NCBI GenBank assembly: GCA_902797705.1
Contig: CADBTX010000193.1
Coordinates: forward strand, 1 to 14,274
Origin: an uncultured Lachnospiraceae bacterium
GTDB taxonomy: Bacteria > Bacillota > Clostridia > Lachnospirales > Lachnospiraceae
Length of the DNA stretch: 14,274 bases
Reading direction: 5' to 3'
This document shows positions 6,101 to 13,757 of this stretch, one piece after another; the stretch's first letter is position 1; the number at the start of each line of letters is the position of its first letter. The notes below the pieces were generated by a model. That model was not told the DNA's origin and did no database searches. It saw only the letters and a program-made list of their open reading frames with translations. Both the position numbers and the translations under genes were made by a program.

Positions 6101-6748
6101 ATGCTCGGAAATGAGAGACTTACGGGGTATATCGATTCCCTGTATAAAGGAAATACGGAATTTCTGGACCGGCTGGAAAAGGAGGCTCTGTCCCGGCGCA
6201 TCCCCATCATAAGAAAGGAAACACAGGCACTTTTAAGATTTCTCCTTAGACTCCGTAAGCCCGGAAGGATCCTTGAGATCGGTACCGCAGTGGGATTTTC
6301 CGCCATACTTATGGCTGAGTATTCCGAAGACCATTGCAGGATAAGTACCATAGAGAATTACGAAAAAAGGATACCTGTTGCAAGGAAGAATATAGAGGAG
6401 TCGGGTCATGCAGAAAAGATCCGTCTTCTTGCTGGAAATGCGGAGGACATACTTCCGACTCTCCGGGAAGGATTTGATATGATATTTATCGATGCGGCGA
6501 AGGCGCAGTATCCTTTCTACCTGAAGGAGGCTGAAAGGCTTCTGGATGAGGGAGGGCTCATCGCCGCCGATAACTGTCTGCAGGACGGGGATATACTGGA
6601 ATCCAGATATGCGGTGGAGCGAAGGAACCGCACCATTCATAAAAGGATGCGGGAGTTCCTCCATGAGATATCCGTGTCGGAAGTATTCACTTCCGTTGTC
6701 CTGCCCATAGGGGACGGCGTTACGCTGGCAGTAAAGAATAATGGATAA
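6101..6748 (+). CDS. trmR: SAM-dependent O-methyltransferase, TrmR/YrrM-like
   Basis: A 215-residue class I methyltransferase of the catechol/caffeoyl-CoA O-methyltransferase-like family 3. Motif I is LEIGTAVGFSA at 58-68, the acidic SAM residue is E85 in STIENYEKR, and the metal-binding set is D131 (IDAAKAQYPFY) with D157 and N158 (AADN). In Bacillus subtilis the syntenic YrrM (TrmR) methylates 5-hydroxyuridine at tRNA position 34 to 5-methoxyuridine. The downstream U32 gene, whose family makes the hydroxyuridine, overlaps this gene by 8 nt, which strongly supports the same role here. The ATG at 6101 follows the previous stop by 2 nt with only a weak purine-rich ribosome binding region. The methyltransferase fold is sure; the tRNA substrate is inferred from synteny. 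Confidence 0.85.
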   Translation: MLGNERLTGYIDSLYKGNTEFLDRLEKEALSRRIPIIRKETQALLRFLLRLRKPGRILEIGTAVGFSAILMAEYSEDHCRISTIENYEKRIPVARKNIEESGHAEKIRLLAGNAEDILPTLREGFDMIFIDAAKAQYPFYLKEAERLLDEGGLIAADNCLQDGDILESRYAVERRNRTIHKRMREFLHEISVSEVFTSVVLPIGDGVTLAVKNNG

Positions 6749-7970
6749 GAAACCTGAACTTCTGATACCCGCCAAGGGACCGGAAGAATTCAATACAGCC
6801 GTAAATTTCGGCGCTGATGCGGTATATGCCGGCGGAGAGACCATGAGCTTAAGGGCCGGAGCCCGGAATTTCAGCGACGAGGAGCTTGCGGGATCCGTAG
6901 CCTATGCCCATGAAAATGGGGTAAGGGTCTATGTCACCGCAAATATATTTGCCCATAACGGGGATCTGAAGGAGGCGGAGGACTATTTCCGGAGGCTTAG
7001 GGAAATAAGACCGGACGCCATATTGATCGCTGATCCCGGCTTATTCTCTCTTGCAAGGGAGCTCTGCCCTGAAATAGATCTGCATATCAGCACCCAGGCC
7101 AATAATACTAATTTCAGGACCGTCCGCTTCTGGATGGATCAGGGGGCCAAAAGGGTGGTGACCGCAAGGGAACTGTCCTTGACGGAGATAAGGGAGATAA
7201 GAGACAATATCCCCGAAGAAATGGAACTGGAGTCCTTTGTTCACGGAGCCATGTGCATTTCCTACTCCGGGCGCTGCCTTTTGTCCAATTACTTTACGGG
7301 AAGGGACGCAAACCACGGAGAGTGTACGCATCCCTGCAGGTGGCAGTACGCGGTGGCCGAGATGACGAGGCCCGGTCAGTATCTTCCCATCGAGGAAAAC
7401 GACCGCGGCACCTATATTTTTAATTCCAGGGATCTCTGCATGGTGGATCACATCCCGGATCTTGTTAATGCGGGGATTGACAGCCTTAAGGTGGAGGGAA
7501 GGATGAAGACCGCCCTCTACGTGGCGGTGACAGCCCGGACTTACAGAAAGGCCATTGACGACTATTTCGAGTCGCCGGAAAAGTATGAGAAGAATCTCCC
7601 TCTTTACAGGGAAGAGATAAAGAAATGCACCACCCGGGATTTTTGTACCGGTTTCTATTACGGCAAGCCGGACGAGGGATCCCAGATCTACGGCAATAAT
7701 ACCTATACTCAGGAGTATATCTACCTGGGGCAGGTGGAGGATGTTAAAGAGGGCAGAGCCCTTATGCATCAGAAGAATAAGTTCGTAAAAGGGGATCGGG
7801 TGGAGATCATGAAAAAGGGCTTTGTAAATACAGACGCCGAGGTCGTGTCCATCTATTCACCCGAAAGGGGAGAGGTGGAGAGTGCGCCCCATCCCAAGGA
7901 GGAGATAGAAGTCAGGTTTTCCGTTCTTCCGGAAAAGGGAGATCTTATAAGGAAAAGGCCTGAAGTTTAA
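6741..7970 (+). CDS. U32 family protein, TrhP-like tRNA uridine hydroxylation factor
   Basis: The 409-residue protein is a U32 'peptidase' family member of the YegQ/YrrO type. These proteins are now linked to formation of 5-hydroxyuridine at tRNA position 34 (TrhP) using prephenate and an iron-sulfur cluster, rather than to proteolysis. The N-terminal barrel begins PELLIPAKGPEEFNTAVNFGADAVYAG. The U32 signature FVHGAMCISYSGRC at 166-179 and GRDANHGECTHPCRWQY at 187-203 contain four cysteines (C172, C179, C195, C199) suited to hold a cluster. SLKVEGRMKTALYV follows at 248-261, then a C-terminal beta-barrel domain from about 325. Bacillus subtilis carries two adjacent copies (yrrN, yrrO); here there is one, resembling the longer YrrO. 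It overlaps the TrmR-like methyltransferase by 8 nt and precedes the glycan genes by 9 nt. Family certain, substrate inferred. Confidence 0.88.
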   Translation: MDKKPELLIPAKGPEEFNTAVNFGADAVYAGGETMSLRAGARNFSDEELAGSVAYAHENGVRVYVTANIFAHNGDLKEAEDYFRRLREIRPDAILIADPGLFSLARELCPEIDLHISTQANNTNFRTVRFWMDQGAKRVVTARELSLTEIREIRDNIPEEMELESFVHGAMCISYSGRCLLSNYFTGRDANHGECTHPCRWQYAVAEMTRPGQYLPIEENDRGTYIFNSRDLCMVDHIPDLVNAGIDSLKVEGRMKTALYVAVTARTYRKAIDDYFESPEKYEKNLPLYREEIKKCTTRDFCTGFYYGKPDEGSQIYGNNTYTQEYIYLGQVEDVKEGRALMHQKNKFVKGDRVEIMKKGFVNTDAEVVSIYSPERGEVESAPHPKEEIEVRFSVLPEKGDLIRKRPEV

Positions 7971-7979
7971 GGATAGAAG

Positions 7980-8915
7980 ATGAAGCTTTTAAGTGTAGTA
8001 GTTCCCTGCTGGAACGAAGAAGAGGTCATTCCCTTCTTCTATGAGGAAATGAATAAGACCATGGGGGTATTTGAGAAGGAATACCCCGATACCGCTTTTG
8101 AACTGATATTTGTGGATGACGGCTCAAAGGACAGGACCCTGAAGCTGATAAAGGAACTGGCCGCTAAGGATGAAAGAGTCCACTATATCTCCTTTTCACG
8201 TAATTTCGGAAAGGAAGCGGCGCTGTACGCCGGCTTTTTAAATGCCAAGGGCGATTATGTCGTATGTATGGATGTGGATCTTCAGGATCCCCCCTCGCTT
8301 CTTCCCGAGATGTATGAGGCTGTTGTGAAGGAGGGCTATGACTCCGCGGCTACCAGAAGGGTCACGAGAAAGGGTGAGCCCCTTATCCGTTCATTTTTTG
8401 CCAGAAGATTCTACAGGCTCATGGATAAGATCTGTGCCACAGAGATAGTTGACGGTGCCAGGGATTACCGCATAATGACCAGGCAGATGACGGATGCGGT
8501 GCTTTCCATGGGTGACTACAACCGCTTTACCAAGGGTATCTACGGCTGGGTAGGCTTTAACACAAAGTGGCTGGAATTTGAGAACATCGAGAGGGTTGCG
8601 GGAGAGACCAAGTGGTCCTTCTGGAAGCTTCTTATCTACGCTATAGAAGGGATAATCGCTTTCTCCACCTTCCCGCTGGAGATAATATCCTGGATCGGGG
8701 GAGCGCTATCCTTTATTTTCCTTATCTTTACGATCGTTGCTGCTGTATTTTACGCAGGAGGCACCTGGGGATCGGTTCCCTTTATTGCGGGAGTTATCGC
8801 TCTTTTCTCATCCTTCAATCTTTTCGCGATAGGTATAGCTGCCTGGTATCTCAGCAAGACCTATCTTGAGACAAAGAACCGTCCCATGTATGTAGCCAAG
8901 GAGACAGATCTATGA
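7980..8915 (+). CDS. Membrane-anchored GT2 glycosyltransferase, DPM1/GtrB-like
   Basis: A 311-residue family 2 glycosyltransferase of the DPM1/GtrB type, which moves a sugar from a nucleotide donor onto a polyprenyl phosphate at the inner face of the membrane. Landmarks are VVVPCWNEEEV at 6-16, FVDDGSKD at 44-51, FSRNFGKEAALYAGF (72-86), the metal-binding MDVDLQDPP at 97-105, and the acceptor-side GARDYRIMTRQ (159-169) and NRFTKGIYGWVGF (181-193). Two membrane helices at about 232-258 and 266-292 anchor the C terminus. An AAGGATAG ribosome binding site lies between the U32 stop and this ATG. It opens the glycan block and overlaps the next GT2 gene by 4 nt (ATGA). The sugar cannot be told from sequence. 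Confidence 0.92.
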   Translation: MKLLSVVVPCWNEEEVIPFFYEEMNKTMGVFEKEYPDTAFELIFVDDGSKDRTLKLIKELAAKDERVHYISFSRNFGKEAALYAGFLNAKGDYVVCMDVDLQDPPSLLPEMYEAVVKEGYDSAATRRVTRKGEPLIRSFFARRFYRLMDKICATEIVDGARDYRIMTRQMTDAVLSMGDYNRFTKGIYGWVGFNTKWLEFENIERVAGETKWSFWKLLIYAIEGIIAFSTFPLEIISWIGGALSFIFLIFTIVAAVFYAGGTWGSVPFIAGVIALFSSFNLFAIGIAAWYLSKTYLETKNRPMYVAKETDL

Positions 8916-9886
8916 AGCTCATAATACAGATCCCCTGCCTGAATGAGGCGGATACTCTGGAGATCGCACTGAACGATCTGCCAAAGCATATAGACGGCAT
9001 AGACGAGATAGAATATCTCATAATAAATGACGGAAGCAGTGACAATACTGTTGAAGTGGCAAAGAACTGGGGCGTGGATCACATCGTGAGCTTCCCCAAT
9101 AACAAGGGACTTGCCAAGGGCTTTATCGCCGGACTAGACGCCTGCCTGAGAGAAGGGGCGGATATCATCGTAAATACCGATGCGGATAATCAGTACTGCG
9201 GCGACGATATTGAGAAGCTGGTACGTCCCATACTTGAGGGAAAGGCGGAGATCGTTATAGGTGAAAGACCCATAGATGACACTCCCGATTTTTCTCCCGT
9301 AAAAAAGAAGCTGCAGCACCTGGGATCTCTGGTGGTACGTATTGCCTCCAGTACGGATATACCCGATGCGCCCAGCGGGTTCAGGGCTTTTTCCAGAGAA
9401 GCGGCCCTGCACTTAAATGTCATAAATAATTATACCTATACCCTGGAGACCATAGTTCAGGCCGGCAGGAACAGGATGGCCATCACCTCGGTTCCCATAA
9501 GGACAAACAGGGAACTCAGGAAGTCCAGGCTCTTTTCCAGCATGAGCGGATACATAAAGAAGTCCGTTCTTACCATAATCAGAGCCTACATGATGTACAG
9601 GCCCCTTACCTTTTTCACAGCCATAGGCATGGTGCCCTTTATAGCGGGATTTATCATCATGGTAAGATTCCTGATCTTTTTCATCAAGGGTTCGGGCATG
9701 GGACATATCCAGTCCCTTATCCTGGCCAGCACACTTATGATGCTTTCCTTCACCACCTTTATGATGGGATTCCAGGCGGATCTTATGGCCGCCAACCGGA
9801 AGATCATGGAAGACGTGCAATACCGCCTGAGACGTTTTGAAGCCGGAGTTGAGACCGATGCCAGAAAAAAAGAACGGGAAAAATAG
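8912..9886 (+). CDS. Membrane-anchored GT2 glycosyltransferase, polyprenyl-phosphate type
   Basis: A second, divergent membrane-anchored GT2 of 324 residues. The GT-A domain shows IIQIPCLNEADTL at 4-16, INDGSSDNT at 38-46, NNKGLAKGFIAGLD (63-76), the metal-binding NTDADNQY (88-95), and the family's APSGFRAFSREAA (153-165) with YTYTLETI (174-181). Two C-terminal membrane helices lie at about 232-258 and 265-290, followed by a basic cytosolic tail. This arrangement is common in dolichol/undecaprenyl-phosphate sugar transferases of Clostridia. It starts within the stop of the preceding GT2 (ATGA) and its last 29 nt overlap the following GT4. Two such enzymes side by side suggest two lipid-linked sugars or two steps in one glycan; the donors are unknown. 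Confidence 0.9.
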   Translation: MKLIIQIPCLNEADTLEIALNDLPKHIDGIDEIEYLIINDGSSDNTVEVAKNWGVDHIVSFPNNKGLAKGFIAGLDACLREGADIIVNTDADNQYCGDDIEKLVRPILEGKAEIVIGERPIDDTPDFSPVKKKLQHLGSLVVRIASSTDIPDAPSGFRAFSREAALHLNVINNYTYTLETIVQAGRNRMAITSVPIRTNRELRKSRLFSSMSGYIKKSVLTIIRAYMMYRPLTFFTAIGMVPFIAGFIIMVRFLIFFIKGSGMGHIQSLILASTLMMLSFTTFMMGFQADLMAANRKIMEDVQYRLRRFEAGVETDARKKEREK

Positions 9887-10976
9887 GATAACTGTTATCG
9901 GTCCCGTGTATCCCTTTAAGGGCGGGATCTCCCATTATACGGGACTTCTGGTAAAAAGCCTGAAGGAAAGGGTCTCTGTCAGGACGGTTTCCTATAAGAT
10001 GCAGTACCCGAAGTTCCTTTTTAAGAAGGAGCAGCGGGACTACGGAAATGACCGTTTCAAAATAGACGATGCCCGCTTTCTCATCAATACCGCCAATCCT
10101 TTTAATATCATAAGGACCGCCGGTATCATAAATAAGGAGAAGCCGGAGCTTGTGATAATACAGTGGTGGCACCCGTATTTTGCCCCCTGCTACCGGATAC
10201 TTACGGCATTTTTGAAAAGTCCGGTGCTTTTTATCTGCCATAATGTGTTCCCCCATGAGCGTTTTATAATGGACAGATTCCTTACAAAGCTGACTCTGAA
10301 GAAGGGGGATTTTTTTATTCTCCATTCGGAAAAAGAGGTTAAAGAGCTGAAGTCCATCCTTCCGGAGGCGAAGTACAGGGTGAATATGCATCCCACTTAC
10401 TCTGCCTTTAAGACCGGGGAAATAAGGGAGAAGAAGGATAGGGAAAAGCGGCTTCTCTTCTTCGGACTGGTGAGGCCCTATAAGGGACTGAAGGTTTTGC
10501 TCATGGCCTTAAAAGACCTGCCGGATGTTAAGCTCACGGTGGCGGGTGATTTCGGAGGAACAAGGGAGGAGTATGAGGAACTCCTTTTGAGTAAGGAACT
10601 TAAGGACCGGGTCAGGGTCTATGACGGCTATGTGCCGGACAATGAGATACAGGGGTATTTTGAGGACTGCGACGCTGCGGTACTGCCCTATATAGACGCC
10701 ACCCAGAGCGGCATTGCCCAGGTGGCCTTCGGCTTTGAAAAGCCGGTTATCGCCACAAGGGTGGGAGGACTTCCGGAGGTGGTAAGAGACGGAGAGACCG
10801 GCATACTTACCGAGGCCGGAAACGCAGAGGCCTTAAGGGAGGGGATAGAGAGATTTTATGCCCTGATGGACTCCGGTACGGATTTTAAGGCGAATATCAG
10901 GAATGATTCCGGGCGCTTCAGCTGGGATCACCTGTCAGACACCATATTTGAGCTTGCTTCGATCAAAGCGGACTGA
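9858..10976 (+). CDS. GT4-type (GT-B fold) glycosyltransferase
   Basis: A 372-residue cytosolic retaining glycosyltransferase. The N-terminal Rossmann half starts ITVIGPVYPFKGGISHYTGLL (11-31) and holds ICHNVFPHE (126-134). The donor half contains LLFFGLVRPYKGLKVLLMAL at 199-218, LTVAGDFGG (226-234), and PYIDATQSGIAQVAFGFEKPVIATRVGGLPEVV at about 277-309. In place of the usual E-x7-E donor motif it has Q283 and Q288, a variant seen in a branch of GT4 with the ATQSG sequence. I chose ATG 9858, which has GGAG about 9 nt upstream; a TTG at 9837 in the same frame would add seven residues but lacks a ribosome binding site. The gene overlaps the preceding GT2. The 14 nt to the next gene contain its ribosome binding site. 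Sugar specificity unknown. Confidence 0.88.
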   Translation: MPEKKNGKNRITVIGPVYPFKGGISHYTGLLVKSLKERVSVRTVSYKMQYPKFLFKKEQRDYGNDRFKIDDARFLINTANPFNIIRTAGIINKEKPELVIIQWWHPYFAPCYRILTAFLKSPVLFICHNVFPHERFIMDRFLTKLTLKKGDFFILHSEKEVKELKSILPEAKYRVNMHPTYSAFKTGEIREKKDREKRLLFFGLVRPYKGLKVLLMALKDLPDVKLTVAGDFGGTREEYEELLLSKELKDRVRVYDGYVPDNEIQGYFEDCDAAVLPYIDATQSGIAQVAFGFEKPVIATRVGGLPEVVRDGETGILTEAGNAEALREGIERFYALMDSGTDFKANIRNDSGRFSWDHLSDTIFELASIKAD

Positions 10977-10990
10977 CTTGGAGAGAGCAT

Positions 10991-11845
10991 ATGAGAGCAG
11001 CACTTATCATATTGAATTACAATGATCACGCCAGAACCCTGGGGCTCCTGCAGAAGGTCAGGGGATACAAGGCGCTTGATCATATCGTTATCGTGGACAA
11101 CGCTTCCGATGACGGTTCCTTTGAAGTCATGAGCCGGGAGTCGGATGAAAAGGTCCATGTGATCAGCCGTTCCGAAAACGGGGGCTACGCAAAGGGGAAT
11201 AACAGCGGTGCTCTTTATGCCATAAAGCATTTTTGTCCGGAGGTTCTTTTCTTTGCGAACCCGGATGTGTTTTTTGAGGAGGACACGGTGATCGCCATGA
11301 AGAAGGCGCTCTCAGGTAATCCTTCCCTTGGAGGAGTGGCGCCGCTTGTAAAGCAGGGATATAATGTATGGAACCTGCCGGGGTTTGCGGGGGTGCTGGA
11401 AAGTCTCTTCCTCATCATGTTTAACCTGGATAAAAAGCGTATCCGTATGAAGCTTGAGAGATCCGGTGATGCCCTTAAGGAAGCAGGCGTGGTAGAGGGC
11501 TCCTTTTTTGCCGTTGACGCAGGGAAGTTTAAGGAGATACACGGCTTTGACGAACGCACCTTCCTTTATTCCGAGGAGATAATACTCTCCAGGAGATTTC
11601 GTGCCCACGGCTACAGGATGGGTGTCCTTACCGGATACAGATACGATCACCTTCATTCCGCCAGCATCAGGAAGATATACAGATCCAGCAAGGCTAAAGC
11701 CTTTCACCATTTCAGGGACAGTTTCAGGATATACAATAAGTATTATCTGAAGACCGGCGCCCTTCAGGATAAGATATTTGATCTTTGCTGGTATCTCGGG
11801 TATCTGGAGAGGGTGGTCTATGACCGACTGAAGGAGTTTACATGA
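10991..11845 (+). CDS. GT2 glycosyltransferase, rhamnosyltransferase-like
   Basis: A 284-residue soluble GT2 enzyme of the WbbL/RfbF-like (rhamnosyltransferase) branch. Visible motifs are LIILNYND at 5-12, IVDNASDDGS at 34-43, the strongly conserved ENGGYAKGNNSGA (62-74), the metal-site FFANPDVFF (87-95), VEGSFFAVDAGKFKEIHGFDERTFLYSEE (168-196) with the candidate base among E195/E196, and YRYDHLHSAS, typical of this branch. No membrane helix is present. GGAGAG lies 5 nt before the ATG. Its stop overlaps the next GT4 start by 4 nt (ATGA). The likely role is adding a deoxyhexose to a surface polysaccharide; the sugar is inferred from branch likeness only. Confidence 0.87.
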   Translation: MRAALIILNYNDHARTLGLLQKVRGYKALDHIVIVDNASDDGSFEVMSRESDEKVHVISRSENGGYAKGNNSGALYAIKHFCPEVLFFANPDVFFEEDTVIAMKKALSGNPSLGGVAPLVKQGYNVWNLPGFAGVLESLFLIMFNLDKKRIRMKLERSGDALKEAGVVEGSFFAVDAGKFKEIHGFDERTFLYSEEIILSRRFRAHGYRMGVLTGYRYDHLHSASIRKIYRSSKAKAFHHFRDSFRIYNKYYLKTGALQDKIFDLCWYLGYLERVVYDRLKEFT

Positions 11846-12942
11846 GATTTGTAACCCTGTTTTTAAGAATGAAAAATGTGCATCTCCTTAAGGATGTGGG
11901 GATGATACCATACATGCTGATGCGGGATTACGGTGTGGACAGCACCATGGTCTGCGTGAAGAATGAGGAAGAGTACTCCTATCTTGATAAGGAAGTGAAG
12001 GGGCTTAAGATCCGTTTTCTTCCAAAGGGGAGGCACGGTTCCCTTGCTGAGGGCATCAGATATGTCTGGGACAACGCCCGGGATATCGACGTTCTGAACG
12101 TATATCACCTGAACCTGTCGTCCTTCCTTTTTCTCCTGATCTATAAATTCAGGAAGAAGAGAGGAGGTAAAGGTTATCTAAAGCTGGACATGGATCTTAA
12201 GGGCTATAAACGGCTCTTTATGCTGAATCCCGTGGGCTTCATAAAGCGCAGGACCATGGATCTGGCGGATGTGGTTAGTGTCGAGACCACGGTACTTTCC
12301 GAGAAGCTGAAGAAGAAATACGGCGACAAGGTGATCTACATCCCGAACGGATTTTATGCCGAGGGCAGCGAGAGCGAAAGGGATTTTAACAAGGAGGATA
12401 TCATCCTGACTGTCGGAAATCTCGGGACCTACGCCAAGGCTACGGATGTGCTCCTCAAGGCTTTTGCGGGGGCAGCGGGCGACAACAACTGGAAGCTCAT
12501 GCTGGCGGGGCCTGTTGAAAGCAGCTTCAGACCCTATATAAATGATTTTCTGAAAAAACATGATTATCTTAAGGGAAGGATAATCTTTACGGGAGAGGTG
12601 AGAGACAAGGCGAGATTAAAGGAGTACTACCGCAGGGCAAAGATCTTCGTTCTGCCATCCAGAAGCGAGAGCTTCGGGATAGTGCTTCTGGAAGCCGCGT
12701 CAAACGGAGATTTCCTTGTTACCACCACCGGGGTTCCGGCGGGACGGGATATCTACAATGACGGGAAATTCGGCTTCATCGTTCCGCCCGATGATGTGGC
12801 CATGCTCTCCGATGCCTTCCTCAGGCTTATGAATTCCCACGCCGACTGGGGAAGCAGGGCTGCGGAGATAGCGGATTACGCCTGGCATGATTTCCGCTGG
12901 GAGCCCATAGTGGCAAAACTCCATGAGGTACTAAAAGCTTGA
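11842..12942 (+). CDS. GT4 family glycosyltransferase
   Basis: A 366-residue GT-B glycosyltransferase. The donor-binding half is clear: VIYIPNGF at 164-171, ILTVGNLGTYAKATDVLLKAF (188-208), KLMLAGPVE (218-226), IIFTGEV (247-253), and the E-x7-E motif SRSESFGIVLLEAASNG (E276, E284) characteristic of active GT4 enzymes. The N-terminal half is more divergent, with VYHLNLSS at 87-94 and a basic patch around 100-112 that may contact the membrane. A good ribosome binding site, AAGGAG, sits about 6 nt before the ATG, inside the end of the preceding gene. Its TGA stop overlaps the TTG of the next GT2, so this run of genes is tightly coupled. Sugar and acceptor cannot be assigned. Confidence 0.9.
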   Translation: MRFVTLFLRMKNVHLLKDVGMIPYMLMRDYGVDSTMVCVKNEEEYSYLDKEVKGLKIRFLPKGRHGSLAEGIRYVWDNARDIDVLNVYHLNLSSFLFLLIYKFRKKRGGKGYLKLDMDLKGYKRLFMLNPVGFIKRRTMDLADVVSVETTVLSEKLKKKYGDKVIYIPNGFYAEGSESERDFNKEDIILTVGNLGTYAKATDVLLKAFAGAAGDNNWKLMLAGPVESSFRPYINDFLKKHDYLKGRIIFTGEVRDKARLKEYYRRAKIFVLPSRSESFGIVLLEAASNGDFLVTTTGVPAGRDIYNDGKFGFIVPPDDVAMLSDAFLRLMNSHADWGSRAAEIADYAWHDFRWEPIVAKLHEVLKA

Positions 12943-13757
12943 TAACCATCATCACTGTCTGCTTCAATGAGGAAAATCGCATAGATGAGACCATCCGCTC
13001 CGTTTATGAGCAGAGCTATACCGACATGGAGTATATAGTAAAGGAGGGAGCCTCTGCTGACGGTACTCTGGACAGGGTGATGAAATGGGAAGAGGCCTTC
13101 AGCAAAAAAGGGATCCCCTTCAAGGTGATATCCGGTTCTGATAAGGGGATCTATGATGCCATGAATCAGGCGGTTCAGGCGGCAGAAGGGACCTTTGTGA
13201 ATTTCATGAACGGAGGGGACTCTTTCCTTACTCCGGATGTGCTTTGGAAGATATTTAAGGACAGGGACTTAAGCTCTGTAGATCTGCTCTACGGCGATAC
13301 GGTGGAGGAGGAATTCGGAGAACTCCATTATTTCAGAAAGTGTCCAGGGCTTATCACGGAGCGCATGCCCTTTTCCCATCAGAGTGTTTTCGTCCGGAGG
13401 GAGCTTCTCTTAAAGCATCCCTTCAGGATGGAATTCAGCATAGCCGCAGACTATGACTTTTTACTCACCCTTCACGAAAAGGGATGTGTTTTTAAGGACA
13501 GCGGGGTGGCGGTGGCCAGGGTAAGTAAGGACGGCACCTCGTCAGTCAGATTAAAGGATACCTATCTGGAGACCCTGAAGCTAAGAAGGAGTCATTCCCT
13601 GCCGGTGCCGGAGGGGGCTTCACTCAGAAAGAAATTGTTTATCCTTGATCTCAAACAGTTTGGCATGGATCATTTTCCAAAGGCCCTGAAATACCTGATA
13701 AGAAAGGTCCAGAGAAAGCTCCGGGGACAGAAGAGATATGATGTTCAGAATACTTAG
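12939..13757 (+). CDS. GT2 glycosyltransferase, WcaE-like
   Basis: A 272-residue soluble GT2 enzyme like the WcaE branch of capsule and colanic acid genes. It begins ITIITVCFNEENRIDETI at 2-19. Typical features are SGSDKGIYDAMNQAV at 65-79, FVNFMNGGDSF (86-96), FSHQSVFVRREL (145-156) and SIAADYDFLL (167-176). At the first donor-binding site, where relatives have DGGSTDGT, this protein has EGASADGT (E36 for Asp), a conservative but unusual change. The start is TTG 12939, overlapping the previous stop (TTGA); the first beta strand begins at residue 2, so no earlier start fits. The basic C-terminal tail after about 225 may lie on the membrane. Its last 20 nt overlap the acetyltransferase gene. 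Confidence 0.87.
   Translation: MITIITVCFNEENRIDETIRSVYEQSYTDMEYIVKEGASADGTLDRVMKWEEAFSKKGIPFKVISGSDKGIYDAMNQAVQAAEGTFVNFMNGGDSFLTPDVLWKIFKDRDLSSVDLLYGDTVEEEFGELHYFRKCPGLITERMPFSHQSVFVRRELLLKHPFRMEFSIAADYDFLLTLHEKGCVFKDSGVAVARVSKDGTSSVRLKDTYLETLKLRRSHSLPVPEGASLRKKLFILDLKQFGMDHFPKALKYLIRKVQRKLRGQKRYDVQNT

Noticed and set aside
7041..7769. A 242-codon minus-strand frame
   Set aside because: It is the shadow of the U32 gene, which has its full signature; no start signals on the minus strand.
7971..7979. Boundary of a mobile or transferred island at the first glycosyltransferase
   Set aside because: No insertion sequence, integrase, tRNA gene, flanking repeat or obvious base-composition shift is visible; comparison with relatives would be needed.
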